Source: Coprococcus aceti (lineage in GTDB: Bacteria > Bacillota > Clostridia > Lachnospirales > Lachnospiraceae). From it: a stretch of 64,000 bases of DNA. Both the position numbers and the translations under genes were made by a program. Location: assembly GCF_025567285.1 (NCBI RefSeq), contig NZ_JAOQJT010000002.1:372001-436000 (forward strand), in the 5' to 3' direction. This document shows positions 34,161 through 43,828 of this stretch, piece after piece (within the stretch, counting starts at the first letter, position 1; every line of letters begins with the position of its first letter). The notes under the pieces were generated by a model. It worked only from the letters and a program-made list of their open reading frames with translations. It was not told the origin of the DNA and made no database searches.

Positions 34161-35177
34161 TCATCCAATCTTGTATATATCATTATGTCCAAATACTATA
34201 CTCACATCTGTGTATTCGTCCACCTTTGACGCTATATCCAGCTTATGTCCCAGCTGCCTGCACAGATTGTCTATTATATAAAGTCCCATACCTGTTGATT
34301 TCGCATGTTTCCGACCATTTTCCCCGGTAAATGATTTCTTGCACACAAGTGGAATATCAGACTGCGGTATACCTATTCCATTGTCCTTTATGTGCAGAGC
34401 CATCCCGTCACCCAACGGTTCAGTCCAGATCTCTATAGTCTTTTCCTGTCCTCGGTCTATATACTTGATACTGTTGCTCACGATCTGATTTACCATAAAC
34501 TCAAGCCATTTTGAATCCGTCACAACACATTCATCCACATCATGAACATTCAGCGATATGTCACCATCAAGCAGCATATCCTTGTTCTTCACAGCCACCC
34601 TTCCGATGACACTCTTAAGATTTGTCTCGGCAAATCTGTAATCTGCCGATGCATGCTCTGCCCTCACATAGTAGAGAACCTGATCTGCATATGCGTCAAG
34701 CCTTGCGACCTGATCCGTATATTTTCTCGGGATCACATCCCTGTTGTTGTGGCACATGAGCACCAGACTGGCTATCGGAAGCTTTATCTCGTGAACCCAG
34801 ATCTCTATAAAATCCTTGAAATCCTCCACGCTGTCCCTGTACTTTCTCACATTCTCAGTCATGGACTTGTTGATGTCGTACATAGCTGAATACACCAGCT
34901 TGCCCTCGTAGAAGTCAGGCTCGTCCAAAGTGTCAAGTATGAGATACTTCTGATCCAGTTCATCCAGATGTCCGACCAGACTGTTGTAGAACTTATATTT
35001 TCTCAGATAATCGAAAGCGATAACCGAGACGACAAATATCACAGCCACGATCACGAACATAATTCTCATCTGTAACTGTGAGTGAAATGCCATCATGAGC
35101 AGATATGTGAATATCACAAATCCCGCATATCCCGCAATTATTCCAAGTTTATCCTTTATATACAAGCCAAATTTCAT
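34161..35177 (-). CDS. Sensor histidine kinase, BceS-like (intramembrane-sensing)
   Basis: This 338-residue kinase has two close TM segments (about 13-32 and 37-56) and almost no extracellular loop, the hallmark of BceS-like kinases that sense through the transporter. The phospho-acceptor is the His of EIWVHEIKLPIAS. ATPase motifs follow: N box VNQIVSNSIKYI, G1 KDNGIGIP and G2 STGMGLYII. It pairs with the response regulator upstream. Confidence 0.9.
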   Translation of the reverse strand: MKFGLYIKDKLGIIAGYAGFVIFTYLLMMAFHSQLQMRIMFVIVAVIFVVSVIAFDYLRKYKFYNSLVGHLDELDQKYLILDTLDEPDFYEGKLVYSAMYDINKSMTENVRKYRDSVEDFKDFIEIWVHEIKLPIASLVLMCHNNRDVIPRKYTDQVARLDAYADQVLYYVRAEHASADYRFAETNLKSVIGRVAVKNKDMLLDGDISLNVHDVDECVVTDSKWLEFMVNQIVSNSIKYIDRGQEKTIEIWTEPLGDGMALHIKDNGIGIPQSDIPLVCKKSFTGENGRKHAKSTGMGLYIIDNLCRQLGHKLDIASKVDEYTDVSIVFGHNDIYKIG

Positions 35178-35235
35178 TTTGCCAAATTACTCCAATCTTT
35201 TGTCGCTGTAAATGATATATAATCCCACTTACCTG

Positions 35236-35898
35236 TCATACAAGTCGGTATCCCTGCTTCTTCCTGGTCTCTATGGCATCATCATATCCAAGATCCGCCA
35301 GTTTCCCCCTGAGCCTGCTTATATTTACTGTGAGCGCATTGTCATTTACAAACTCGTCATTGTCCCACAGGTCTGTCATGATCTCATCCCTCGACACTAT
35401 CTTTTCCCTGTTGGCAAGCAGCAGCTGGAATATGATCATCTCATTCTTGGTGAGAACCATCTCCTGATCACCTTTGCTGATTGTCCCCTTGCTGAAGTTG
35501 ACCTCCGCATCTCTGTATGATGCTGTATTCTGGCTGCCCTCCATGCGCTTGAGCACCGCCGCTATCCTAAGCAGAAGTATCGTCGGATTGTACGGCTTTG
35601 TTATATAATCATCCGCGCCATAACTCATGGACAGCACCTCATCCATCTCGGAAGTCCTGCTTGTAACCATGATGATAGGCACATCAGATTCCTTTCGTAT
35701 CTCCTTCACTAGGTTTCTGCCGTTTATCCCCGGAATATTGATATCCATGAGCACCAGATTCGGTGCCGCTTTCAATATATCGTCCTTTGTATTGTCAAAG
35801 CTCTCAAGACTCTCAGCCTCATAGCCCTCATTCTCAAGTATCTGCACTAGCTCCTCACAGATGCTCTCGTCATCTTCCACCACAAATATCTTTTTCAC
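35236..35898 (-). CDS. OmpR-family response regulator, BceR-like
   Basis: This 220-residue protein has a receiver domain with the acidic pair VEDDE (8-10), phospho-acceptor Asp52 in LVLMDINIPG, Thr in MVTSRTS and Lys in YITKPYN. A winged-helix output domain follows (FSKGTISKGDQEMVLTKNEMIIF... to QGYRLV). It likely activates the transporter promoter at the TTACA-N4-TGTAA repeat. It begins 2 bases after the stop of the dehydratase-like gene, so the three are cotranscribed. Confidence 0.9.
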   Translation of the reverse strand: MKKIFVVEDDESICEELVQILENEGYEAESLESFDNTKDDILKAAPNLVLMDINIPGINGRNLVKEIRKESDVPIIMVTSRTSEMDEVLSMSYGADDYITKPYNPTILLLRIAAVLKRMEGSQNTASYRDAEVNFSKGTISKGDQEMVLTKNEMIIFQLLLANREKIVSRDEIMTDLWDNDEFVNDNALTVNISRLRGKLADLGYDDAIETRKKQGYRLV

Positions 35899-35900
35899 GT

Positions 35901-37115
35901 TTATTCCTCCTTCAGTGGCATGTCCACAAGCATCCTCACCCTGTTGTAGACATTCAGCTTTGAACCACTGGAATCCACATCACAGCTCACTATCATGCCC
36001 TGCGGCAGCTTCTTCTGAAGCGAAGGGTACAAACCTCTTCCGCAGGTGTGATTAGGCATACAGCCAAATGGCTGAACCGCCAAAACCTTTGGACACTCAT
36101 GGAGTATGTGTCCCGTTATCTCCGCGCCGATGAGCCAGCCATCTCCTGTTTTATATCCCCAGCTCACATACCCATCAGCCTCACGCTTCATCGTGAAGAA
36201 ATCCTCCATGGTATAGAACCCATATTTTCTAAGCGCCTCTATCATTGCTCTCTGCAGGCTGCCGAAGAACTTCAGCCCCGCCTTGTAAAGCAGAGATTCA
36301 AATGTCATATTGTCTGTGAGATGTGAATCCATATAGTACATGGCATACCAAGAAAGCCCATTTGTATGGCTCTCACATCCATTTGACTCAAGGAACTTTA
36401 TCATATCCCAGTTGCCCAAGTGACAATATTTTATGTACAGTTCACCAACTATCCCAACACGCTGTTTCCTCTTATCATGCAGCTTTATCCGCGAAAAATC
36501 CCTGGCAATCCTGACAAAGTTTCGTTTCATCCTGCCTAGTGTCAGATTCTTTCCCTCTTTCAGATCTCTGGACAGGATATCTATCCACTTCTGCCACATC
36601 CTTTGTGACTGTCCCTTTTTCACCTCATTTGGCCTTGTCTGATTGATGAGCAGCATGAGTATATCTCCGTAGAATAGTCCGAACAGTGCTCTCCAAACCA
36701 TGAATGGCTGCACACGCATCTGGCAATTTTTCTCCAGCCCCTTAACATTCAGAGACAATATCTTTACCCTGTCAAATCCTGCCTTTCTCACCGACTCCTT
36801 TAACACATGTAGGTAATTAGCTCCCCTGCATGCATCCCCCGCCGTCGGCATGAGAAGTCTTGTCCGGTTGATGTCGTACTTTCCTGACTGCAGTGCATCT
36901 ATCATCTGCCCGGCATTTAACACAATCGGATAACACATATCATTGTTCACATACTTAAGTCCCACATCCGTGATATGATCCTCATTTGACAGTATGACCG
37001 GATGATAATCCTTTGAATAAAAGGCGTATTTTATCAGAGGAAAATGCGCATCCAGCATGGCTGGGATCAGCAGTATATATTTTTCATTCCATGTATCTTC
37101 GTCTATCTTGTACAT
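35901..37115 (-). CDS. 2-hydroxyglutaryl-CoA dehydratase-like (COG3581/DUF2229-type) protein
   Basis: The 404-residue protein resembles the stand-alone COG3581 proteins related to 2-hydroxyacyl-CoA dehydratase components and activases. Family motifs visible are MPTAGDACRGANY near residue 90, GELYIKYCHLGNWDMIKFLE near 225, and the C-terminal VQPFGCMPNHTCGRGLYPSL near 350. Cysteines in C-P-N-H-x-C-G-R could bind an Fe-S cluster. It is not accompanied by a dehydratase or activase; instead it heads the operon with the BceRS-like genes. The function is unknown. Confidence 0.7.
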   Translation of the reverse strand: MYKIDEDTWNEKYILLIPAMLDAHFPLIKYAFYSKDYHPVILSNEDHITDVGLKYVNNDMCYPIVLNAGQMIDALQSGKYDINRTRLLMPTAGDACRGANYLHVLKESVRKAGFDRVKILSLNVKGLEKNCQMRVQPFMVWRALFGLFYGDILMLLINQTRPNEVKKGQSQRMWQKWIDILSRDLKEGKNLTLGRMKRNFVRIARDFSRIKLHDKRKQRVGIVGELYIKYCHLGNWDMIKFLESNGCESHTNGLSWYAMYYMDSHLTDNMTFESLLYKAGLKFFGSLQRAMIEALRKYGFYTMEDFFTMKREADGYVSWGYKTGDGWLIGAEITGHILHECPKVLAVQPFGCMPNHTCGRGLYPSLQKKLPQGMIVSCDVDSSGSKLNVYNRVRMLVDMPLKEE

Positions 37116-37177
37116 TCTCTACTCCCTATACTTTGCAGTTATATAACGTATTTGCAGCACTTCAATCAAATATGACA

Positions 37178-37217
37178 TTTTTTGAAAATGGACAACCCCT
37201 GGTCCATTTTCAAAAAA
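37178..37217. terminator. Bidirectional terminator between pflA and the dehydratase-like gene
   Basis: TTTTTTGAAAATGGAC and GTCCATTTTCAAAAAA form a 16-base perfect stem with an 8-base loop, with T runs on both strands. Confidence 0.75.
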
Positions 37218-37327
37218 GCTTAAATATCTAATCTAATTTCAATTAACTTACATTATAACTTCTTTTGCATGCATCTAGCCACTGTTTACTAATTAATTAT
37301 GTTAAACTTATTTGTTGATATAACAAA

Positions 37328-37395
37328 GACACAGGTACTATATAAAATGTCACACCCGTTACAACGGTTTTAACATCTTATATAGCACCTGTGTC
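37328..37395. repeat. Nested hairpin downstream of pflA
   Basis: The outer arms (CACAGGT-A-CTATATAA and TTATATAG-C-ACCTGTG) and the inner CCGTT/AACGG arms form a 68-base structure. It lies about 85 bases after pflA on the minus strand and is followed by TTTGTTATAT. It probably works with the second hairpin as a tandem terminator. The rest of 37116-37478 holds no gene. Confidence 0.5.
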
Positions 37396-37478
37396 TCAAT
37401 ACAGATATTTTTATACACTGCTACAGCATCGACTAGGAATTGAACTATCGATGATTTTCCCGGTTCTTGTTCTTAAAT

Positions 37479-38321
37479 TTATTCCAGAATACTCTTTGCA
37501 AGCTTCTGCTCCTCATCAGTAGGCGGGTCGATTCCCTCAAGCTTATATGGTATTCCAAGTCTCTCCCACTCAGTGATTCCGAGCTTGTGATATGGAAGTA
37601 CCTCAACTTTATCGACAGTCTTGAGAGTATCTATGAACTCCTTTGTCTTCTTCAGATCATCCTCATCAGTTGTGATGGTTGGTACCAGTACGTGTCTGAT
37701 CCACATATGCTTACCCTGATCTGACAGATACTGTGCAAGATCAAGTATATTGCTGTTGGAGAATCCTGTGAGATCTCTATGCTTGTCATCATTGATCTGC
37801 TTGATATCGAGCAGGAACAGATCTGTGAGGTTCATCAGCTCATTGAACTTGGAGAAGAATGGCTCCTCCCTTGTAAATGGATTGCCGGCTGTATCTATTG
37901 TTGTATGAATACCCTCAGCCTTTGCAAGCTTGAAAAACTCGATGAGGAAATCCATCTGAAGCAGCGCCTCACCACCGCTCACTGTTATACCACCGCCGTT
38001 TTTCCAATATGGCTTATAGCGGAGCGCCTGCTTTAACAGATCCTCAGGGGTCCTCGCCTCGATCTTGACGCCCTTATCCTTCAGCAGCTTTGTATTCTCT
38101 TCTATCTTCTTCTCAAGTTCTTCTCTCTCAGCATCGCTTGTTTCATCTGAGTAAAGCTTACTATAGTCTGTCACAAGATTCCATGTCTCTGGGTTGTGAC
38201 AATATTTACATCTCATCTTGCAGCCCTGTAAAAAAACTACAAATCTTATGCCTGGACCATCTACTGCTCCAAAGCTCTCTGTCGAATGGACATATCCTAA
38301 AACCTGTTTCTTTTCAGACAT
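37479..38321 (-). CDS. pflA: Pyruvate formate-lyase activating enzyme
   Basis: This 280-residue radical SAM enzyme has the [4Fe-4S] motif CKMRCKYC near residue 34, the GGE-like motif VSGGEALLQ near 115, and TTIDTAGNP. It generates the glycyl radical on pyruvate formate-lyase. It is about 30 residues longer than the usual 246, owing to a charged insert (about 55-88, DETSDAEREELEKKIEENTK) after the CHNPETW segment. It lies downstream of pflB, but a terminator sits between them, so its level is probably set by partial readthrough or its own promoter. Confidence 0.9.
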   Translation of the reverse strand: MSEKKQVLGYVHSTESFGAVDGPGIRFVVFLQGCKMRCKYCHNPETWNLVTDYSKLYSDETSDAEREELEKKIEENTKLLKDKGVKIEARTPEDLLKQALRYKPYWKNGGGITVSGGEALLQMDFLIEFFKLAKAEGIHTTIDTAGNPFTREEPFFSKFNELMNLTDLFLLDIKQINDDKHRDLTGFSNSNILDLAQYLSDQGKHMWIRHVLVPTITTDEDDLKKTKEFIDTLKTVDKVEVLPYHKLGITEWERLGIPYKLEGIDPPTDEEQKLAKSILE

Positions 38322-38433
38322 ATTTCACCTCTAAGTTCTTCCTATTCAAATACAACTCTCAATTAATGAAAGTAATTACAAACAAAACTACATGTCTATT
38401 ATCTCTTATAAAAATGATATAAATACATATTCT

Positions 38434-38466
38434 TAAAAAAAGTCCCGGAGAGGTTATCCCCGGGAC
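38434..38466 (-). terminator. Terminator between pflB and pflA
   Basis: Minus strand: GTCCCGGGGA and TCTCCGGGAC form a GC-rich stem followed by TTTTTTT. It is 65 bases after the pflB stop and 110 bases before pflA. Confidence 0.85.
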
Positions 38467-38531
38467 CATGGTTCTTGTTATATCTGACAAAGCATCTATA
38501 ACTTCACTGAAAATCCAGCGTCAGCTAAGAA

Positions 38532-40808
38532 TTAAAGTGAGTCATGGAATGTTCTGTTGATAACATCGAGCTGCTGCTCACGTGTAAGTGATATGAACTT
38601 AACAGCATATCCTGATACACGGATTGTGAAGTTAGCGTACTCTGGCTTATCTGGATTCTCCATAGCATCAAGGAGCTTATCCTTACCAAATACGTTTACG
38701 TTCAGATGATGAGCGCCCTGATCGAAGTATCCATCCATTGCGCTTACAAGCTTTGTAGCTCTCTCTTCCTCATCATGTCCAAGTGCTGATGGGTTCATTG
38801 TCTGTGTATTTGAGATACCATCCAGTGACCACTCATAAGGAATCTTTGCAACAGAGTTAAGTGATGCAAGAAGTCCTGATGTCTCAGCGCCGTAGCTTGG
38901 GTTAGCACCTGGTGCAAATGGTGTCCAAGCACGTCTTCCATCTGGAAGGTTACCTGTGTACTTACCATAAACTACGTTAGATGTGATTGTAAGGATAGAT
39001 GTTGTAGGCTCTGAATTACGATATGTGTGTCTCTTCTTGATGTCTGTAAGGAACTCATGAAGAAGCCATACACCGATGTTATCAGCTCTGTCGTCATCGT
39101 TACCATACTTAGGGAACTCGCCTTCGATCTCGAAGTCCTCTGCAAGTCCTGTCTCTGCGTTACGGATAACCTTAACCTTAGCGTACTTGATTGCTGACAG
39201 TGAGTCGATTACGTGTGAGAATCCAGCGATACCTGTTGCAAATGTACGACGTACATCTGTATCGATAAGTGCCATCTCAGCTGACTCATAGTAGTACTTG
39301 TCATGCATGTACTGGATGAGGTTAAGAATATTTACATAAAGTCCTGCTAACCAGTCAAGCATCTTCTTGTACTTAGCAAGTACTTCATCATAGTCAAGGT
39401 ACTCTGATGTGATAGGTGAGTACTCTGGACCTACCTGCATTGGCTTACCAGTCTTCTTGTCAAGGAACTTCTCATCCTTACCACCATTGATAGCGTAAAG
39501 AAGACACTTAGCAAGGTTTGCACGAGCTCCGAAGAACTGCATCTCCTTACCAGTCTGTGTAGCTGATACACAGCAGCAGATTGAGTAATCATCGCCCCAG
39601 ATTGGCTTCATTACATCATCGTTCTCATACTGGATTGAGCTTGTTCTTACAGAAATCTTAGCAGCATACTTCTTGAATGTATCCTGAAGAGCTGATGAGT
39701 AAAGAACTGTAAGGTTTGGCTCTGGAGCTGGTCCCATGTTCTCAAGTGTATGAAGGAATCTGTAATCGTTCTTTGTAACCATTGAACGTCCGTCAACACC
39801 GATACCACCAACCTCAAGAGTAGCCCATACAGGATCTCCTGAGAACAGCTCGTTGTATGACTTAATTCTTGCGAACTTAACCATACGAAGCTTCATTGTG
39901 AAATGATCGATAAGCTCCTGAGCCTCAGCCTCTGTAAGCTTACCAGCCTTAATATCTCTCTCAATGTAGATATCAAGGAATGTAGATACACGTCCAACTG
40001 ACATAGCTGCACCGTTCTGAGTCTTGATAGCTGCAAGGTATCCGAAGTATAACCACTGAACAGCCTCTTTAGCGTTTGAAGCTGGCTTTGAAATGTCATA
40101 TCCGTATGACTGAGCCATAACCTTCATCTCTTTGAGACGCTTAATCTGCTCTGAAAGCTCTTCTCTCTGACGGATGACATCATCAAACATGTTGCCATCG
40201 CCACAGTTAGCCTTATCCTCTTCCTTCCAAGCGATAAGCTGATCAATACCGTAAAGAGCAACTCTTCTGTAGTCACCTACGATACGTCCACGACCATATG
40301 TGTCAGGAAGTCCTGTTACGATATGTGTATGACGAGCTGCCAGCATCTCTGGTGTGTAAGCATCAAATACTGCCTGGTTGTGTGTCTTGTGATACTCAGT
40401 GAAGATCTTGTGGAAGTTCTCGTTTGGAGTATATCCATACATCTGAAGAGCCTCCTCAGCCATCTTGATACCACCATAAGGCATAAATGCTCTCTTAAGT
40501 GGCTCATCTGTCTGAAGACCTACAATCTGCTCAAGATCCTTTGTCTCTGGATCAATGTAGCCTGGGCCATAAGATGTGATGCTTGATACAACATCAGCAT
40601 CCTCCTTTAAAACTCCACCGTTATCTCTCTCAGCCTTCTGAAGTGCCTGAAGCTTATCCCAAAGCTTGTTAGTAGCATCTGTTGGGGCTGCAAGGAAACT
40701 CTCGTCTCCATCGTACTGTGTGTAGTTGTTCTGGATGAAGTCTCTTACATTACACTCTTCCTTCCAGAGTCTACCTGTGAATGATTCCCATTCCTGGTTC
40801 TGTAACAT
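38532..40808 (-). CDS. pflB: Formate C-acetyltransferase (pyruvate formate-lyase)
   Basis: This 758-residue glycyl radical enzyme converts pyruvate and CoA to acetyl-CoA and formate, the main pyruvate outlet in fermentation. The active-site cysteine region reads SICCCVSATQTGKEMQFFGA near residue 410, and the glycyl radical motif is RVSGYAVKF near residue 735. Length is normal. AAGGAG precedes ATG. The promoter is at 40866-40894, with a leader of about 50 bases. A Crp/Fnr-type regulator gene lies divergently upstream. Confidence 0.97.
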   Translation of the reverse strand: MLQNQEWESFTGRLWKEECNVRDFIQNNYTQYDGDESFLAAPTDATNKLWDKLQALQKAERDNGGVLKEDADVVSSITSYGPGYIDPETKDLEQIVGLQTDEPLKRAFMPYGGIKMAEEALQMYGYTPNENFHKIFTEYHKTHNQAVFDAYTPEMLAARHTHIVTGLPDTYGRGRIVGDYRRVALYGIDQLIAWKEEDKANCGDGNMFDDVIRQREELSEQIKRLKEMKVMAQSYGYDISKPASNAKEAVQWLYFGYLAAIKTQNGAAMSVGRVSTFLDIYIERDIKAGKLTEAEAQELIDHFTMKLRMVKFARIKSYNELFSGDPVWATLEVGGIGVDGRSMVTKNDYRFLHTLENMGPAPEPNLTVLYSSALQDTFKKYAAKISVRTSSIQYENDDVMKPIWGDDYSICCCVSATQTGKEMQFFGARANLAKCLLYAINGGKDEKFLDKKTGKPMQVGPEYSPITSEYLDYDEVLAKYKKMLDWLAGLYVNILNLIQYMHDKYYYESAEMALIDTDVRRTFATGIAGFSHVIDSLSAIKYAKVKVIRNAETGLAEDFEIEGEFPKYGNDDDRADNIGVWLLHEFLTDIKKRHTYRNSEPTTSILTITSNVVYGKYTGNLPDGRRAWTPFAPGANPSYGAETSGLLASLNSVAKIPYEWSLDGISNTQTMNPSALGHDEEERATKLVSAMDGYFDQGAHHLNVNVFGKDKLLDAMENPDKPEYANFTIRVSGYAVKFISLTREQQLDVINRTFHDSL

Positions 40809-40865
40809 GATAAAATTTCTCCTTTCAGTGTTTTAATATGTGAAAATGTGACACACTATTTACTT

Positions 40866-40894
40866 ATTATACAGAATAATCTTCTATAATTCAA
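40866..40894 (-). promoter_or_regulatory. Promoter of pflB
   Basis: Minus strand: TTGAAT (40894-40889), a 17-base spacer, and TATAAT (40871-40866). The region from 40900 to 41100 is AT-rich without a recognisable gene. Confidence 0.65.
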
Positions 40895-41132
40895 TAATGC
40901 TTATCACATTCCTTGCTTTTCATTTGTAAGTATATTATACTTTACTCATAAATTCGGTTGTTATAACCACGTAATAAAGATTTAAACAACTTTTTTTGAA
41001 AAAATTTGAGAAAATATATGAATAATATATATTGTGTATGGACAAGGGATAATTTATTACACATATACAATATACTGTGTTTTGAAAAAATATACATTCT
41101 ATAGCTGAAAGCCTTATCGCACCCCCGCATCA

Positions 41133-41152
41133 TGACACCTTGTCACTATAAT
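41133..41152 (+). promoter_or_regulatory. Candidate operator and -10 box of the Crp/Fnr-type gene
   Basis: TGACA-N3-TGTCA (41133-41145) lies directly before TATAAT (41147-41152); no -35 match is seen 17 bases upstream. This suggests activator- or repressor-dependent control, perhaps by the regulator itself. Confidence 0.4.
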
Positions 41153-41210
41153 ATACTACGCTGCAGACTGCTGCTCTGCATAGAAATAAATAATAAGATG
41201 GAGGTTATGT

Positions 41211-41906
41211 ATGAAACTTAAAATTCCTCAATATCAATTGTCTGAAGTACTCAACATGATGGCATTTAAAGGAATCTCGGAAGCCGATATCAAAACCATG
41301 ATGGATCTCGGGATCCTGCGCGAACACTATTACAGATACAACTCCACTATATTCAAAGCCGGCGAAATAACCGAGGAGCTTGGAATAGTCATCAAAGGCC
41401 GGGTGATTGTTGAGAATGTTGACTACTGGGGCTCCAAAAGTATCCTGAGTTCAGCACTTCCTGGAAAGGTGTTCGGTGAAACATACGCCCTGTCCGGACA
41501 CAAACTCATGATCGACGCAAGAGCAACAGAGCCTACTATCGTATTCCTGCTCAACGCACAGGATATCATGTCCGGCAAATACAACAGTTATCCGTGGCAT
41601 CTGCAAATGCTGAAGAATCTTCTTCTCCTATCATCGAGAAGAAGTCTCACACTCTCTCTTCATATCTTCTATATAAAGCCAAAGAAGATACGTGAGCGTG
41701 TCAGCTATTATCTCTCAGGACTTGCCAGCTCTCTTGGAACAACTGAGTTCGATATCCCATTTAACAGGGAACAGTTTGCCGACTACCTGAATGTCGACAG
41801 AACCGCACTGTCAAAGGAGCTGTCCAACATGCAGAGTGAAGGACTTATAGAGTTCAAAAAGAATCATTTCAAACTGTTGGAGCTTGACCACGAGGAATTG
41901 ACGTAA
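41211..41906 (+). CDS. Crp/Fnr family transcriptional regulator
   Basis: This 231-residue protein has an N-terminal cyclic-nucleotide-binding-like beta-roll (about 30-125) and a C-terminal winged helix, FNREQFADYLNVDRTALSKELSNMQSEGLI (in parts). There is no cysteine in the whole chain, so it cannot bind an Fnr-type iron-sulphur cluster. The phosphate-binding cassette of cAMP receptors is not preserved. Divergence from pflB suggests control of the pyruvate branch. ATG follows GATGGAGG. Confidence 0.85.
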   Translation: MKLKIPQYQLSEVLNMMAFKGISEADIKTMMDLGILREHYYRYNSTIFKAGEITEELGIVIKGRVIVENVDYWGSKSILSSALPGKVFGETYALSGHKLMIDARATEPTIVFLLNAQDIMSGKYNSYPWHLQMLKNLLLLSSRRSLTLSLHIFYIKPKKIRERVSYYLSGLASSLGTTEFDIPFNREQFADYLNVDRTALSKELSNMQSEGLIEFKKNHFKLLELDHEELT

Positions 41907-41943
41907 TACTACTATTCTGAATCCAGTACAAGTCTATCTTATG

Positions 41944-41984
41944 GTTACCGGGTGCGGAATTGTAAAATGCCAGCACCCGGTAAC
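41944..41984. terminator. Hairpin between convergent genes
   Basis: GTTACCGGGTGC and GCACCCGGTAAC are perfect 12-base arms with a 17-base loop, between the regulator and ftsH. T-richness is weak, but position and stem strength fit a shared terminator. Confidence 0.65.
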
Positions 41985-42004
41985 TGAAATTATATCTAAG
42001 AGAA

Positions 42005-43825
42005 TCATGAATTCAATATCTTCATAAACTCCTCGCCTGTGATCGTCTCCTTCTGATACAGATAATTGGAAAGCTCATCAAGCTTCGCTCTGTTCTCGAG
42101 GATAATGGTTGCCGCCTTCTCATGCTGCTTTCTTATAAGCTCCACAACCTTCTTGTCTATGAGTGTCTGCGTCTCTGCCGAGCACGAAAGTGATGAATCA
42201 CCGCCAAGGTATTTGTTAGTTTCTACCTCCATGGCTACCATATCAAAATCTTTGCTCATTCCGTATTTGGTGATCATAGCTCTTGCAAGCTTTGTTGCCT
42301 GTTCTATATCGTTGGAGGCTCCCGTTGTAATAGATCCAAATACTATCTCCTCTGCAGCTCTTCCGCCTGTGAGTGTCGCTATCTTATTCTCAATCTCTTC
42401 CTTGGTCATAAGGTAATGATTGCCCTCATCGACCTGCATGGTGTAACCAAGGGCTCCTGAAGTTCTAGGAACTATGGTTATCTTCTGGACTGGCGCCGAA
42501 TCAGTCTGCTTGGCAGCTACAAGCGCATGTCCGATCTCATGGTATGACACGACAAGCTTCTCCTTGTCTGTAAGTATCGCATTCTTTCTCTGGTAACCTG
42601 CAATTACGACCTCTATGCTCTCTTCCATATCGGCCTGTGTCACGAAGCCTCTGCCCGCTCTGACAGCCCTGAGTGCCGCTTCATTTACAATATTTGCAAG
42701 CTCGGCGCCAGATGCTCCTGATGCCATTCTGGCTATCTTATTGAAGTCTACATTGTCTCCTATCTTGACCTTCTTGGCGTGAACCTTAAGTATATCCTCA
42801 CGTCCCTTGAGATCCGGAAGTTCCACAGGTACTCGTCTGTCAAATCTTCCCGGTCTGAGCAGTGCAGGATCAAGTGAATCCGGTCTGTTGGTTGCTGCAA
42901 GGATGATGACACCATTGTTGCCCTCGAATCCATCCATCTCGGTGAGAAGCTGGTTAAGTGTCTGCTCTCGCTCATCATTGCCGCCTATCTGTCCATCTCT
43001 CTTCTTACCTATGGCATCTATCTCATCGATGAACACTATACATGGAGCCTTTTCCTTTGCCTGCTGGAACAAATCCCTTACCTTTGAAGCACCCATACCT
43101 ACGAACATCTCAACGAACTCTGAACCGGACATTGAGAAGAAAGGTACATTCGCCTCTCCGGCTACAGCCTTGGCAAGCATGGTCTTACCTGTTCCCGGAG
43201 GACCCACAAGAAGAATACCCTTTGGCATGGAAGCGCCGATCTCCTTGTACTTTCCAGGATTGTGAAGATACTCAACTATCTCAGTCAAATTCTCCTTCGC
43301 CTCATCCTCTCCGGCGACATCTGTAAACTTTATTCCCTCTGTGGAATTAACATATATCTTCGCATTACTCTTGCCCATTCCAAACATCATGGAATTCTTG
43401 CCGCCTCCGGCGTGCTTCATCATCTGATTGGCAAGCATTCTTCCAAGTAATGTGAATATAAGTATAGGCACGATCCAACTGAGTATAAAACTGAGTATCG
43501 GTGATGTCTGCTTGATCTCCTGACCTGAGAACTTGGCTCCCGACTTGTAAAGTCGCTCGGTTAAGTTCTCATCACTCACCATAGCAGTCTTATACACCTT
43601 CTTGTCATCTTTGCCTGTAAAATAGATGACATTTGACTGTGCCTCAATGTCTACCTCATCGATCTTCTTGTCATCTGTCATGGATATGAACGTACCATAG
43701 TCCACCTCCTCTATACTTCTCTCAGCAAACCATGGGACAAATATGAAATTGAGAACCATTATTATGATAAGCACTATCAGATAATAAAATATCAGCGGCT
43801 TCTTTGGCTGTTTTACTTCTTTCAT
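42005..43825 (-). CDS. ftsH: ATP-dependent zinc metalloprotease FtsH
   Basis: This membrane AAA+ protease of about 606 residues has two N-terminal TM segments (about 10-30, 110-130) around a short extracytoplasmic domain. The AAA module has Walker A GPPGTGKT, Walker B CIVFIDEIDA and the second region of homology NRPDSLDPALLRPGRFDR, followed by the zinc protease site HEIGH. It degrades unassembled membrane proteins and regulators. The start at 43825 follows AAGGAGGA by 7 bases. That ribosome site lies in one arm of an inverted repeat (43829-43930). Confidence 0.95.
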   Translation of the reverse strand: MKEVKQPKKPLIFYYLIVLIIIMVLNFIFVPWFAERSIEEVDYGTFISMTDDKKIDEVDIEAQSNVIYFTGKDDKKVYKTAMVSDENLTERLYKSGAKFSGQEIKQTSPILSFILSWIVPILIFTLLGRMLANQMMKHAGGGKNSMMFGMGKSNAKIYVNSTEGIKFTDVAGEDEAKENLTEIVEYLHNPGKYKEIGASMPKGILLVGPPGTGKTMLAKAVAGEANVPFFSMSGSEFVEMFVGMGASKVRDLFQQAKEKAPCIVFIDEIDAIGKKRDGQIGGNDEREQTLNQLLTEMDGFEGNNGVIILAATNRPDSLDPALLRPGRFDRRVPVELPDLKGREDILKVHAKKVKIGDNVDFNKIARMASGASGAELANIVNEAALRAVRAGRGFVTQADMEESIEVVIAGYQRKNAILTDKEKLVVSYHEIGHALVAAKQTDSAPVQKITIVPRTSGALGYTMQVDEGNHYLMTKEEIENKIATLTGGRAAEEIVFGSITTGASNDIEQATKLARAMITKYGMSKDFDMVAMEVETNKYLGGDSSLSCSAETQTLIDKKVVELIRKQHEKAATIILENRAKLDELSNYLYQKETITGEEFMKILNS

Positions 43826-43828
43826 ATA

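Noticed and set aside
37416..37470. tRNA-like sequence (GTTCAATTC within a short hairpin) after pflA
   Set aside because: The stem-loop does not form a proper T-arm and no acceptor, D- or anticodon arm could be fitted.
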